Shown: positions 26,672-36,284, counted from the first letter of the stretch. The stretch is 64,000 bases of DNA from Phycisphaerales bacterium (GCA_029260455.1 JAJDDF010000001.1:62001-126000), one strand, 5' to 3'. Translations and numbers: made by a program. Notes: generated by a model from the letters alone, not told the origin.

Positions 26672-29600
26672 ATGCTCAAAGCACTCATCAGATTTTCGTT
26701 GAACTACTCGTCGTTCGTGCTCATTGCGGCGCTGCTTGTCACTGGATACGCGGCGTACCGCGTGCCGAAAATGAGCGTTGATGTGTTTCCTGAGCTCAAC
26801 GCGCCGACTGTTGTCGTCATGGCCGAGGCCGGCGGTCTCGCCGCCGACGAAGTCGAGCAGTATGTCACCTTCCCGATTGAAGCCGCCGTCAACGGGATGA
26901 ACGGCGTGCGCCGCGTGCGCAGCTCCAGCGCCATCGGGCTGTCGATTGTCTGGGTGGATCTTGACTGGGGCGCCGATCTCTATCGCGCGCGGCAACTCGT
27001 CGCCGAGCGGCTGGCTGCGGTGCGCGAAGACATTCCAGATGATGTGCATGTCGAACTCACGCCGATTAGTTCGATCATGGGCGAGATCATGCTTGTCTCA
27101 TTGTCTTCACCCGACGCCTCGGCGAGCGCAATGAACATCCGCTCATACGCGGAATTCGTATTGCGCAACAAAGTGCTCGCCATTCCTGGCGTTGCGCAGG
27201 TCGTCGCGATCGGTGGCGAATTGCCAGAGTATCAGGTCAATGTCGATCAGGAGAGGTTGCGGCTGTACGGCTTGACCATTTCCGAGGTCGTCGAAGCCGC
27301 AAGAGGGGCACACAGCACGGCAAGCGGCGGCTATTTGCCCAACGCGCGCAACCTTGAGATTCCACTTCGCCAGCAGAGTCGTGTGACCAGTGCAGCCGAC
27401 ATAGCCAATACGATTATCAAGCACCACAACGGCGCGCCGGTCACCATTGGCCAGGTCGCGGATGTGCGCCTCGGCCCCGCGCTCAAGCGAGGCACCGCGT
27501 CAGAGGGCGGCTCATCCGCGGTGATCCTTGCAATCAAGAAGACGCCCGGCACGAACACGCTCGGATTGACCGAAAGTATCGACGAACTGCTCGATCAGGT
27601 CGAGCCGGTCCTGCCCGACGGGATGGTGCTCAACCGCGACGTCGTGCGCCAGAGTCATCTCATCAATCGTTCGATTGACAACGTACTCCATGTGCTGCGC
27701 GACGCCGTGATCATCGTCGCAGTTATTCTCATTTTGTTCCTGCTCAATGTGCGCACGACGATCATCACCTTGACGGCGCTGCCGATCTCGATCGCAGTTG
27801 GGTTACTCGTCATGGATTGGATGAACCTCGGGCTCAACGTCATGACGCTCGGGGGGCTTGCGGTCGCGATCGGCGTGCTCGTCGACGATGCAATCATCGA
27901 TGTGGAGAATGTTTTCCGGCGTCTCAAGCAGAACCGCATGAAGCCCGAACACGAACAGCGCCCCATTGCGGATGTCATCTTTGATGCAAGCAATGAGATT
28001 CGCCCCGCGATGGTGTTTGCAACGGTGATCATTGTGATGGTGTTTGTGCCATTGCTTCTATTGCAAGGCTTGGAAGGGCGCTTTTTCAGCCCTCTCGCGG
28101 TGACCTACATGGTTTCGATTCTTGCGTCGCTGGTTGTCGCGCTCACAGTGACGCCCGCGATGTGCCGTTACCTGCTCAAAGGCCGACTTGGCGGCGAGCA
28201 CGGAGAAAGCGAAGGATTCCTTGTCCGTGCGCTGAAGCGCATCTACGAACCGACACTTCGGCGCGCCATCCGCTTCCGGGCGTGGGTGCTTGGGGGCGCC
28301 GCGATCGCCACCGCACTGGCCCTGTGGCTCGCAACGACTTTCGGCACATCCTTCCTGCCCAGCTTCAACGAAGGAACGTTCACGGTCTTCCTGTTCGCAC
28401 CGCCAGGAACGTCACTTCAAGAAAGCGACCGGCTTGCCCGCGCCGTTGAGACGCGTCTCACAGGAATCGATGGCGTTCATACCGTTGCGCGCCGCACCGG
28501 GCGCGCCGAGCGCGACGAGCATGCCGAGCCCGTCAGCAGTTCGGAAATCGAAGTCACTGTCGAACCGGGGCACGACCGCGAGGACATTCGCGCTGAGATC
28601 GATGCTACTTTGGCATCCGTGCCGGGTATCGTCACACAGGTCGGGCAACCCATTGAACACCGCCTGAGCCACGTGCTCTCAGGCACGCCCGCGGCGATCG
28701 CCATCAGTGTCTTCGGAGATGATCTTGCGCAGCTGCGCATCATTGCCAAAGAGATCGAGGCCGAGCTCAAAGCGATGCCTGGCACCCGCGATGTCAACGC
28801 GAATCGCGAGGTCATGATTACGTCGCTGCCGATTCGGTATCGCCATGTCGAACTGGCCTCGGCGGGCCTCAGCCCTGCTGATGCTGCGGAGCAAGTACGT
28901 AAAGCGATCTATGGTGAAGTGGTCGCGAGGGTCAACCAGGGCCTCCGGCAATACGACCTGGTCGTGCGCCTCGCCGCCGATCAGCGCGAGAGCGTGCAGC
29001 AAGTTGAACAATTGCTATTGCGTGGGCGAAGCGGCGCCACGGTGCGCCTGCGTGACGTCGCAGACATCGGCCCCGAGCGATCGAGCAACCTCATCACGCG
29101 CGAAAACGCGCAGCGCAAGGCGGTCATCTCACTCAATGTCGCGGAAGGCGCCAACCTTGGCGATCTCGTTGAGCAGGTGCGCACGAGAGTGACGCCGATC
29201 GTGCACCGCGCCGGGTATACCGTGGTCTATGGCGGTCAGTTCGAGGCTCAGCAATCGGCAGCCCGCACGATCGGAATCACTGGCTTGGGCATTGCAGTTG
29301 TGATGCTCATGCTCTTGCAGATTTCAACAGGATCAATGAAATCCGCAGCACTCGTCATGTTGAACATGCCGCTCGCACTGATTGGCGGCATCGGCGCCAT
29401 CTATATCACTGAAGGCGGGGGTGCGTTTGGCAACACGCTCGCATTGCTCGGCATCGGCGGCCCCTATCAAGCACCGGTGATTTCCATCGCGAGCATGGTT
29501 GGCTTCATCACGCTCTTTGGAATCGCTGTTCGCAACGGAATCCTGCTCATCAACCATTACAATCACCTGATGCGCGAGGAGGGTGTTGCACTGGGAGAAG

Positions 29601-29860
29601 CGATCGTGCAGGGCTCCATGGAGCGACTTGTTCCGATCCTGATGACCGCCGTGTGCGCGGCGCTCGGGCTTCTCCCGCTCGCGTTGGCCGCGGGAAAGCC
29701 GGGCAGTGAACTGCTGGCGCCGCTTGCGACCGTGACGCTCGGGGGGTTGCTTACATCAACGTTTTTGAATCTTGTCGTCGTTCCCGCAGGGTATTCGCTG
29801 GTCTTTGGTCGGGGATCTGAAAACGATCAAGCGGTCCTCGAACGCCAGCCAACATTGTGA
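26672..29860 (+). CDS. czcA: CzcA-like heavy-metal efflux RND permease
   Basis: 1062 residues, typical for the family, with 12 transmembrane helices and two large periplasmic loops. First TM helix near residues 11-30. The charged TM4 motif VLVDDAIIDVEN lies near residues 402-413, and the GxxxN-type loops around FNEGTFTVFLFAPPGTS match the HME-RND branch. Exports divalent cations (Zn, Co, Cd, Ni) or Cu/Ag using the proton gradient; the ion is not decided here. Starts 11 bp after czcB. Confidence 0.92.
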   Translation: MLKALIRFSLNYSSFVLIAALLVTGYAAYRVPKMSVDVFPELNAPTVVVMAEAGGLAADEVEQYVTFPIEAAVNGMNGVRRVRSSSAIGLSIVWVDLDWGADLYRARQLVAERLAAVREDIPDDVHVELTPISSIMGEIMLVSLSSPDASASAMNIRSYAEFVLRNKVLAIPGVAQVVAIGGELPEYQVNVDQERLRLYGLTISEVVEAARGAHSTASGGYLPNARNLEIPLRQQSRVTSAADIANTIIKHHNGAPVTIGQVADVRLGPALKRGTASEGGSSAVILAIKKTPGTNTLGLTESIDELLDQVEPVLPDGMVLNRDVVRQSHLINRSIDNVLHVLRDAVIIVAVILILFLLNVRTTIITLTALPISIAVGLLVMDWMNLGLNVMTLGGLAVAIGVLVDDAIIDVENVFRRLKQNRMKPEHEQRPIADVIFDASNEIRPAMVFATVIIVMVFVPLLLLQGLEGRFFSPLAVTYMVSILASLVVALTVTPAMCRYLLKGRLGGEHGESEGFLVRALKRIYEPTLRRAIRFRAWVLGGAAIATALALWLATTFGTSFLPSFNEGTFTVFLFAPPGTSLQESDRLARAVETRLTGIDGVHTVARRTGRAERDEHAEPVSSSEIEVTVEPGHDREDIRAEIDATLASVPGIVTQVGQPIEHRLSHVLSGTPAAIAISVFGDDLAQLRIIAKEIEAELKAMPGTRDVNANREVMITSLPIRYRHVELASAGLSPADAAEQVRKAIYGEVVARVNQGLRQYDLVVRLAADQRESVQQVEQLLLRGRSGATVRLRDVADIGPERSSNLITRENAQRKAVISLNVAEGANLGDLVEQVRTRVTPIVHRAGYTVVYGGQFEAQQSAARTIGITGLGIAVVMLMLLQISTGSMKSAALVMLNMPLALIGGIGAIYITEGGGAFGNTLALLGIGGPYQAPVISIASMVGFITLFGIAVRNGILLINHYNHLMREEGVALGEAIVQGSMERLVPILMTAVCAALGLLPLALAAGKPGSELLAPLATVTLGGLLTSTFLNLVVVPAGYSLVFGRGSENDQAVLERQPTL

Positions 29861-29870
29861 AGGAGTAATC

Positions 29871-30380
29871 ATGTTACATAGCATAATGAACAACAAGGCG
29901 TGGTCTATTCTCGTTGCCGGTGGAGTGATGCTCGCGGGTCTCTCAGCGTGCAAGCGCACAGAATCGGGCGAACAAGCATCGCCAACCCCAACATCCGCCC
30001 ATCCGACCAACGATGATGGGCATGCCCATGACGATGGCGCTGAGACCGGACATGGCGATGAGATATCCATCGGCTCCGCGACCATCGGCGGTCTTGAAGT
30101 CGAGTGCTGGCAGGGCCATGGCACCATTGCGCCAAGCAAGGAACTCCACCTTGTTGTCAAGCTGCCCTACTCCGACAGCGGCGCGACGACAATTCGCGCA
30201 TGGATTGGGACAGAGGATCGGCTTGCTTCGATTGTTGCCAAGGCCGAGTACGCCGCATCGCATGATGACTATGACGTGCACTGCGAGGCGCCAAGCCCGC
30301 TGCCAGAGAATCCCATGTGGTGGATCGAAATCGAGAAGCCCGACGGCTCGAAACAACAGGGCTCAATTGCGGTGCGATGA
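29871..30380 (+). CDS. His-rich lipoprotein, last gene of the czc operon
   Basis: 169 residues. The ATG at 29871 has AAGGAG 7 nt upstream and lies 10 bp after czcA. Lipobox LSAC near residue 26. A His/Asp-rich linker (DDGHAHDDGAETGHGDE) is followed by a compact beta domain with CEAPSPLPENPMWWIEIE. Likely a periplasmic metal-binding accessory; no named family is recognised. Confidence 0.65.
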   Translation: MLHSIMNNKAWSILVAGGVMLAGLSACKRTESGEQASPTPTSAHPTNDDGHAHDDGAETGHGDEISIGSATIGGLEVECWQGHGTIAPSKELHLVVKLPYSDSGATTIRAWIGTEDRLASIVAKAEYAASHDDYDVHCEAPSPLPENPMWWIEIEKPDGSKQQGSIAVR

Positions 30381-30502
30381 TCGGTTCCCCAGCAGGCGCC
30401 CCGACGTGTTCGAGTTTGAGTTTTACCGACAGCAATGCGCACCGCAGAATGAGCGGCGAAGGCTTATGCGCCTGCTCCACATCAGTTCAAACTCGCAACT
30501 CC

Positions 30503-30576
30503 TAGTCGGGGCGACAGGACGGCAATAGAACTTTTCGCTGCTCAGTGCGTTGGAATGTGGATTTCACCGTGAAACC
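30503..30576 (+). repeat. Interspersed repeat family A, copy 3
   Basis: About 74 bp. Opens GTCGGGGCGACAGGACGGC, contains AGAACTTTTCGCTGCTCAGTG and ends GATTTCACCGTGAAACC. Nearly identical to copy 2 over most of its length. The gap 30381-30604 holds nothing else that I can support. Confidence 0.75.
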
Positions 30577-30604
30577 GGTAGGTTCCGGCTCATGAGCAAT
30601 CAGT

Positions 30605-32149
30605 CTATCGACCGGATCCTGGCCAAGCAATGTCCTTCAGCCACTCCGCATAGTTCGCGTGCCGCCCGGCAGAAGTCGTATAGAGCGGGCGGTTCACCTG
30701 GTCATAGCTCAACGTGCGCACCGTGCGCTTGCTCTTATGGAACGCTCGGCAGGCATCGTCCCACTCCAGCCCAAGAAACTCAATGATGCGCGGAAATTCC
30801 TCGTCCGGATTGGTGACAAGCTTCTCATAATGCACATCAAGGATCGGCACGTCGAGCACCTCTTTCCAGTGCTCCATCATGCGCATCGACTGCTCCCAGG
30901 CCCGCGCCGCCCAATCGAGCTGCGTTGTCCAGGCGTGCAGGTTGTTGTTGAACCCGCCCATGAAGCAACTGATTGCCACGTCGCGCGGGTCGCGAATCGC
31001 ATGAATGATGCGCGTCTTCGGAAACAAACACGCAACCAGCCCCACCAGCTTGTTGTTGCCCAGCGCCTTGTTGACCACACGCTCGGCCCCGCGCGGGGCG
31101 AGTTTCTTGAGCTCGCGCACATACTTCGTCGCCGCGACCGTCCACTTGTGCTCATCGCGAAACGCGCCAAAGCAATCGGGCGCATCCTGATCAGGGTAAT
31201 ACGCCTTCGACAGTTGCCCCGCGAGCTCCTCGATCGCCGCCATCTCGCCGACGCCGCCGGCCTTGGGATGCGCATCGATGATCTGATCAATCAAGCTCGT
31301 TCCAGACCGCGGCATGCCCGCCACAAACACCGGCAACTCTGAATCGCACGCCGCGCGCGGGAACTTCGCCATGTGCTCCTTCGACCACACCTCGATCAGC
31401 GCTGAGACTTGCTCTTCGTACAGGTCCGGGTCGAAGTCGACCTTCCCGATCTCGTTGGCGCGCTGGGCTGAATCAGAAGCACCGGTGTATTCCTTCATGC
31501 GATCGCACGCCTTGGCGCGCAGATGCAACTGCGCCCGCTTCATTTCAGGGGGTGTCTCAGGCAGATCGATCAGTTGATCCAACTGCGCAATCGCCTCGGC
31601 ATAGTCCTTGGACTGCACAAGCAGCTTCGCGTGCTCGTACCGAACCTGTGGATCGAGCGCGCCCGCATCAGCCGCCGCCGCTTCAATCATCGGCTGCACA
31701 ATCTCACGCGCCTCATCAAAACGCCCCGCCTCTTCGAGCGCCCCAGCCTGCATGATCTTCGCGGGCTGCTCATACTTGCTTTCGCGCGCGGCGCGCTCAC
31801 ACTGGGCAATGGCCTTGTCAGTGTTACCCGCGAGGCGCTCACACTGCGCAAGCATCAGCCGCGTGCCCGCAGATTCCTTCAGCGCCAGCGAGCGCGTCGC
31901 GTAGATCTTGGCTTGGTCGGGCCTTCGCCCTTGCAGGCAGATCGAGCCGGCCAGTTGCAACGCCGCGGCATCTGGTTTCTTCGCCTCGAGCAACGGCTGA
32001 ATCGTCTGCATCGCCAGGCCAAACGCGCCGCGCGACAGGTGCTCCTGCGCCGAGCGCAACAAGGACGCGCGGTCCTGTTGCCTACCGAACATCGGATTCG
32101 GCGCAGCGCCTGGCAGGTTGATATGTGAATCGGGCATGAGCGTCTGCAT
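30605..32149 (-). CDS. TPR-repeat sulfotransferase
   Basis: 514 residues. Residues 25-245 are TPR-type helical repeats (for example AALQLAGSICLQGRRPDQAKI). Residues 270-500 form a sulfotransferase domain with the PAPS 5'-phosphosulfate loop PRSGTS (280-285) and the 3'-phosphate region HAIRDPRDVAISCF. Transfers sulfate from PAPS to an unknown acceptor. Planctomycetes carry many of these. The ATG at 32149 has GAGG 6 nt upstream. Upstream lies the terminator of the dockerin gene, so it is probably transcribed separately. Confidence 0.88.
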   Translation of the reverse strand: MQTLMPDSHINLPGAAPNPMFGRQQDRASLLRSAQEHLSRGAFGLAMQTIQPLLEAKKPDAAALQLAGSICLQGRRPDQAKIYATRSLALKESAGTRLMLAQCERLAGNTDKAIAQCERAARESKYEQPAKIMQAGALEEAGRFDEAREIVQPMIEAAAADAGALDPQVRYEHAKLLVQSKDYAEAIAQLDQLIDLPETPPEMKRAQLHLRAKACDRMKEYTGASDSAQRANEIGKVDFDPDLYEEQVSALIEVWSKEHMAKFPRAACDSELPVFVAGMPRSGTSLIDQIIDAHPKAGGVGEMAAIEELAGQLSKAYYPDQDAPDCFGAFRDEHKWTVAATKYVRELKKLAPRGAERVVNKALGNNKLVGLVACLFPKTRIIHAIRDPRDVAISCFMGGFNNNLHAWTTQLDWAARAWEQSMRMMEHWKEVLDVPILDVHYEKLVTNPDEEFPRIIEFLGLEWDDACRAFHKSKRTVRTLSYDQVNRPLYTTSAGRHANYAEWLKDIAWPGSGR

Positions 32150-32268
32150 AGCGTACCTCGCAATCTTGGAAGACCCGTGCGAGCGCTTTCACGCCCGCTC
32201 GGGCCGGCGCACGACCGGCATGGGGCCGCACACCACCCACCCTTGATGCAACGAAGCATCAGGGAAAA

Positions 32269-32297
32269 CACGCCGCCCCGGATTTCGAGGCGGCGTG
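32269..32297 (-). terminator. Rho-independent terminator after the LVIVD dockerin gene
   Basis: 9-bp perfect stem CACGCCGCC/GGCGGCGTG with an 11-nt loop. On the minus strand it is followed by TTTTCCC. A second small hairpin (TGATGC/GCATCA) lies next to it at 32245-32262. Confidence 0.7.
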
Positions 32298-32362
32298 CGC
32301 ATCGGGGATGTCACAGGGGTGAGCACACAACGAACACCTCCGTCCACCCCGAGACTGTCGGG

Positions 32363-33865
32363 TCACGGACAGACGTTGCCGAAGTTGAGCAGCAGCGTAT
32401 TCAGGTCCTGGAGGTTCACCTGGCCATCGCCGGTCACATCGCCCGGGCAGTTCGAGGTGCGAACGCCCACGAAGGACACGCCGCGGGTGTCCTCGCCATC
32501 GGGGTTGGTCACCTTCACTGAGTAGAGTCCATCGCCCGCCGGATCCGCCGCGATGGTGAGCGTCGGCGTCGTCGCGCCGGAGAAGATGCCGCCATCATTC
32601 ACGATCGTTCCGTCCTTCGACCACTCATACGTCAGCGCCGCAGTAGCAGTCGCGTTCAACTGAATCGGCGCGCCGCCCGCATCGGTCACGGCTCCCGGCG
32701 TGAGGCTCGTCACCGCCGGCAGGATGCTGCACGTCGTGATGTCCCAGACGGAAAGCGCCGGGCCCGCGCCCTGGAGGAACACACCCCCGCCGATCGCAGA
32801 CCAGTTATTAGTGGACAGACTGCCAGAAATTCTTGGCGCGATGGCGGCGATGGTTGGCGCCGACGGGTTCGAGTAGTCAAACGCGACTGCATCGCCCTCA
32901 TCGATGCCGAGGCCGCTGCTACCTATATCAAAGATCGCATAGAGGAAGAGCCCAGCGCCCTCGATGTCTTCGAAACTGATGTTGGCGGGGTAGGGGATGA
33001 AGGTCGGAAGCAGCGTCGGCGTGCTCGGGTTCGTGATGTCAAACGCGTGCAGTTCCGTCGGATCGGTGCCGCCTCGGCGCGCGATGACGGTGTTGCCCAC
33101 GATCCTGGGTTCGAGGGCGGAGTTCGTCGTGTACCCGAAGGATGTTGTACTGACGATCGAAAGGTTCGAGGGGTTGGTCACATCCACCAGGATCAGTTGA
33201 GGCGACGGGCCGTTGACCGTGACCGGCCAGAGGCCGCCGAGCGGCGTACCTGCATCGCGCAGGTTGGGCACATTCAACGTGTCAAGCACGACCGGGTTGA
33301 ATGGGTCAGCCACGCTGACGATGTGCAGGTTGCCAGAGTCGGTCCAGATGTGGGCGAACCCGCCGGCCTCTTCAATGTCACGGATGGACCCGCCGCCGGG
33401 CAAGTCAAGTGTGCCCTGGGCCACAGCGTTGCTCAGATCGGCGATCGAATAGGTATTGAGGCGCCCAACCGTGTCGTAGTTGTTCGTGACGAGCGTTGTC
33501 CCGACGGTGCCGAAGAGAGTGAAAGCCCCCCCGGTGCCCCAACTGCCGACAAGCGTGGGGCTCGTCGGAGTTGACAGGTCAAATGTCAGGAAGACATCTC
33601 CGGACACATAGGACGGGTATGAATACTGCCTGTACAGTGCGTGCATCTGGCTGCCGTCCATCTCAATCTCGCCAAATCCGATCGGCGTATTGTCCGTGAT
33701 GTAGTTGTTGTCGAGCACGGATGAGGAATGGACGGGTGCGCACTGGGCATTGGCTGCGGGAGCGCCCATGAGGGTCGCTGCCGCCGCGATGCCTGCGCTG
33801 AACAGGGCGCCGCCAAAGAGGTCGGCCTTGGTGGTCTTCCGATTGGTCTTGGTCTCAGTCTTCAT
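32363..33865 (-). CDS. Secreted LVIVD-repeat protein with Ig-like domain and type I dockerin
   Basis: 500 residues. A long basic N-region (MKTETKTNRKTTKADL) precedes the hydrophobic part of a signal peptide (SAGIAAAATLMGAPAANAQ). The middle has LVIVD-type repeats (VFLTFDLSTPTSPTLVGSWG, NLHIVSVADPFNPVVLDTL), then an Ig-like domain (about 385-470). A single-repeat dockerin (CPGDVTGDGQVNLQDLN) ends the protein. Shares its leader and the DNA of its first codons with the gene upstream. Function unknown, exported. Confidence 0.78.
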   Translation of the reverse strand: MKTETKTNRKTTKADLFGGALFSAGIAAAATLMGAPAANAQCAPVHSSSVLDNNYITDNTPIGFGEIEMDGSQMHALYRQYSYPSYVSGDVFLTFDLSTPTSPTLVGSWGTGGAFTLFGTVGTTLVTNNYDTVGRLNTYSIADLSNAVAQGTLDLPGGGSIRDIEEAGGFAHIWTDSGNLHIVSVADPFNPVVLDTLNVPNLRDAGTPLGGLWPVTVNGPSPQLILVDVTNPSNLSIVSTTSFGYTTNSALEPRIVGNTVIARRGGTDPTELHAFDITNPSTPTLLPTFIPYPANISFEDIEGAGLFLYAIFDIGSSGLGIDEGDAVAFDYSNPSAPTIAAIAPRISGSLSTNNWSAIGGGVFLQGAGPALSVWDITTCSILPAVTSLTPGAVTDAGGAPIQLNATATAALTYEWSKDGTIVNDGGIFSGATTPTLTIAADPAGDGLYSVKVTNPDGEDTRGVSFVGVRTSNCPGDVTGDGQVNLQDLNTLLLNFGNVCP

Positions 33866-33919
33866 TGCTTCGTTCCTTCCCGCCTTCTGGCGGAATCAAG
33901 GGTGGGATTCTGATTGAGG

Positions 33920-33970
33920 GCGACTGCCGCCCTCATCCCCCTACACGGGAGGTCTCCGCGCCGACTGCCA
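33920..33970 (-). promoter_or_regulatory. Shared leader/promoter block, copy 1
   Basis: 51 bp differing at two positions from 35542-35592. On the minus strand it lies 55 to 105 nt before the start codon and contains CCCGTGTAGGGGGATGA and a GAGGGCG/CGCCCTC hairpin. Confidence 0.6.
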
Positions 33971-33992
33971 TGTTCAGCCGGCAAAAAATGAA

Positions 33993-34025
33993 AAAGGCCG
34001 CTCCCGGTGCGGGGAACGGCCCTTT
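33993..34025 (-). terminator. Rho-independent terminator between the two dockerin genes
   Basis: GGCCG/CGGCC stem with an inner TCCC/GGGGA pairing. A-rich on the left (T-rich after the hairpin on the minus strand), so it ends the 34060-35490 transcript. Confidence 0.65.
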
Positions 34026-34059
34026 CTTGCTTGCCAGTTCATTCCTGGGCCCAGCCGCC

Positions 34060-35490
34060 TCAGGGGCAGACGTTGCCGAAGTTGAACAGCAACACCTGCA
34101 AGTCGTCGAGGTCGACCATGTTGTCGCCCGTCACATCGCCCGGGCATGAGTTCACCGGCGTCTGACCTTGATACTCATGGGCACCCATGTCGAGTGCGGT
34201 GAACGCTCCGACGCCTGAGTCCGTCACGCCCACATCATCGCGGAAGCGCCACTGCCCAGCGAGATCGGTGTCGGTGCCACCTGCCGCGACGTATGCGGCG
34301 TAGTTCCCGGCGTCGATGCCAAGTGAGCCTTGCGCCAGGCGGTAGTCGCCATTCGATTCGTTGACGAAGGTCGGTGCGCCATCGATGTTGCCATTGCCAG
34401 CCGGCGCGCCGGAGTAGAGACAGTGCGACCTGTTGATCGCGCCCGATTGCCCGCCCAGCAGGATGCTGTTGTTGACGTCGATTGTGGCCGTCTGCGCAAC
34501 GAGCGCCAGTGCGCCTGGGTCGACGGCGATCGTGCAGCTCGTGATGTTAACCACTGCGCTACCCGATGCTTGTAATGCAGTGAAGATGCCACTGAGGTCA
34601 TGAAACAGACAGCCAACGAGGTCGACTTGTCCCTGTTGGTTGGTCAGGATAGACCAGTTGCTGCTCCCTCCAGCGAGAACGCAGTGATCCAGCCTGGCCT
34701 TGGTGCCAGAATGGATCGAGATGACGTCGGCGATCTGAGCCGTATTGGAACGGAACGCGACACGCGCAAAGTTGGCGTTCACGCCGTTGGATACAAGCAC
34801 ACCTCCCGCGCCGCTGGCCGCGTGCCCATTCTGCAACGTGAGATCGCTGGTGACGATGTTCGGATTGCCAACCGCGCTGGCGCCGAGCGTGAGGATCGGA
34901 TTATTCGGATTCGCAGCGCCGCCACCATCGATGATGGTCTGGTCCATGCCGGCGCCGGTGATGGTGACATCGATGCCGTCCGGGAAGACGATGTTGTCTT
35001 CGTTCAGGGTGCCGGCGCCGATCGAGATCGCATCGCCTGTGTTGGCCAGGTCAAGCGCCCCCTGGAGTGTCGTGTGTAACGTCGCTTGGGTCGTGTTTGT
35101 GACCAGGGCCAAGTCGATCAGCGAACAGCCGACAAACCAATCGCCGGCTGCTCCGCCGGAAAGGTCTCCACATTCACACGAGATGGAGGATGCGGGCAGC
35201 CCGAAGGTCCAGTTGTCCCAGCGGATGAGGATCTGCAGGTTCACGTTGGAAGTGCCACAGATCACGGTGCCGGTCGAGCCCGCCGGGAGACTCGATGCGC
35301 CCCAGGGGTTGTCAACGAGCGCCACCACGCGATCGCCCACGGCATAGGTTCCACTGCAGGCACAGTCGACGCTCTGGGCGTTCACCGGCGCCGATGTAAG
35401 CAGGCTGCAACCCGCGGCGACGATCGCACCAAGCATCGAGGCTTTGGCGTTCCGATTGGTCTTCCGTTTGGTCTTGGTCTCAGTCTTCAT
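34060..35490 (-). CDS. Secreted beta-helix protein with type I dockerin
   Basis: 476 residues. Starts MKTETKTKRKTNRNAKAS before a hydrophobic signal segment ending near APVNAQ. A small Cys-rich N-domain (CACSGTYAVGDRVVAL) is followed by a right-handed parallel beta-helix (about 140-400) with the choice-of-anchor Q ending (GAFTALDMGAHEY). The tail is a single dockerin repeat (CPGDVTGDNMVDLDDLQ). Function unknown, exported. A terminator follows it, so it is not cotranscribed with the next dockerin gene. Confidence 0.78.
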   Translation of the reverse strand: MKTETKTKRKTNRNAKASMLGAIVAAGCSLLTSAPVNAQSVDCACSGTYAVGDRVVALVDNPWGASSLPAGSTGTVICGTSNVNLQILIRWDNWTFGLPASSISCECGDLSGGAAGDWFVGCSLIDLALVTNTTQATLHTTLQGALDLANTGDAISIGAGTLNEDNIVFPDGIDVTITGAGMDQTIIDGGGAANPNNPILTLGASAVGNPNIVTSDLTLQNGHAASGAGGVLVSNGVNANFARVAFRSNTAQIADVISIHSGTKARLDHCVLAGGSSNWSILTNQQGQVDLVGCLFHDLSGIFTALQASGSAVVNITSCTIAVDPGALALVAQTATIDVNNSILLGGQSGAINRSHCLYSGAPAGNGNIDGAPTFVNESNGDYRLAQGSLGIDAGNYAAYVAAGGTDTDLAGQWRFRDDVGVTDSGVGAFTALDMGAHEYQGQTPVNSCPGDVTGDNMVDLDDLQVLLFNFGNVCP

Positions 35491-35541
35491 TTCGTGCTCC
35501 TCTCCGCGGCTGGCGGAACAAGGGTGGGGTTATTGACGAGG

Positions 35542-35592
35542 GCAACTGCCGCCCTCATCCCCCTACACGGGAGGTCTCCGCGGCGACTGCCA
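35542..35592 (-). promoter_or_regulatory. Shared leader/promoter block, copy 2
   Basis: Second copy of the 51-bp block, upstream of the beta-helix dockerin gene and less than 80 bp from the start of the divergent ECF sigma gene. Confidence 0.6.
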
Positions 35593-35653
35593 CGGCGGGC
35601 AGAAAAATAGTGCTGCCCTGGCTGGCGGATGCTGGGTTTCGCCCATCTCGCGG

Positions 35654-35659
35654 TAGACT
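35654..35659 (+). promoter_or_regulatory. -10-like hexamer of the ECF sigma gene, leaderless type
   Basis: TAGACT, 7 nt before the ATG at 35667, with no Shine-Dalgarno between. Confidence 0.4.
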
Positions 35660-35666
35660 GCGGTAC

Positions 35667-36284
35667 ATGGAGCCAGACCGGAACCGCCAGCCCGAAATGC
35701 CGCCGCCCGCCGACCAGCAGCAGGCCACACTGCTGCTTGAGCGCATCAGCGCTGGGCAGGGCGAAGCCGCCAATGAGTTGCTGCCCATGGTGTATGACCA
35801 GCTTCGCGGGATCGCCGGCAGCTATTTCCGGGGCCAGCGTCCCGATCACACGTTGCAGCCCACCGCCCTAGTGCACGAGGCCTATATGAAGCTGGTGCGG
35901 GCGTCGGATACGGACTGGAAAAGCCGCGCGCACTTCTGCGCTGTCGCTGCGACCGCGATGCGCCAGATCCTGCGCGATCATGTCGATGCCAAGCGCGCCG
36001 TGAAACGTGGCGGGGGCAATGCCAAACGCGCCGATCTCGATGTCGATCAGATCACCACGCCCTCGGGCAAGGACACGCTCGATGTGATGGCGCTGGAAGA
36101 TGCGCTCACCGCGCTGCATCAGGCGAGTGAGAGGCAGGGGCGCATCGTGGAACTGATCTTCTTCGGTGGCCTCGAAGTCGCCGAAATCGCGGAGGTAATT
36201 GAGGTCTCAGAACGCACTGTGGCCCGCGACTGGCGCACGGCTCGCGCCTGGCTCAATACCGAACTCTCGGGAGCTTCGGCGTGA
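35667..36284 (+). CDS. Planctomycete-type ECF sigma factor (TIGR02999-like)
   Basis: 205 residues. Region 2 carries LRGIAGSYFRGQRPDHTLQPTA and LVHEAYMKLVRA. Region 4 is the helix-turn-helix LEVAEIAEVIEVSERTVARDWRTARAWL. This subfamily is an abundant planctomycete ECF group usually paired with a Ser/Thr kinase in place of a classical anti-sigma factor, and that is the arrangement here: the kinase start (GTG) overlaps the sigma stop codon by 4 bp. Likely targets include neighbouring secreted-protein genes (inference). Confidence 0.9.
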   Translation: MEPDRNRQPEMPPPADQQQATLLLERISAGQGEAANELLPMVYDQLRGIAGSYFRGQRPDHTLQPTALVHEAYMKLVRASDTDWKSRAHFCAVAATAMRQILRDHVDAKRAVKRGGGNAKRADLDVDQITTPSGKDTLDVMALEDALTALHQASERQGRIVELIFFGGLEVAEIAEVIEVSERTVARDWRTARAWLNTELSGASA

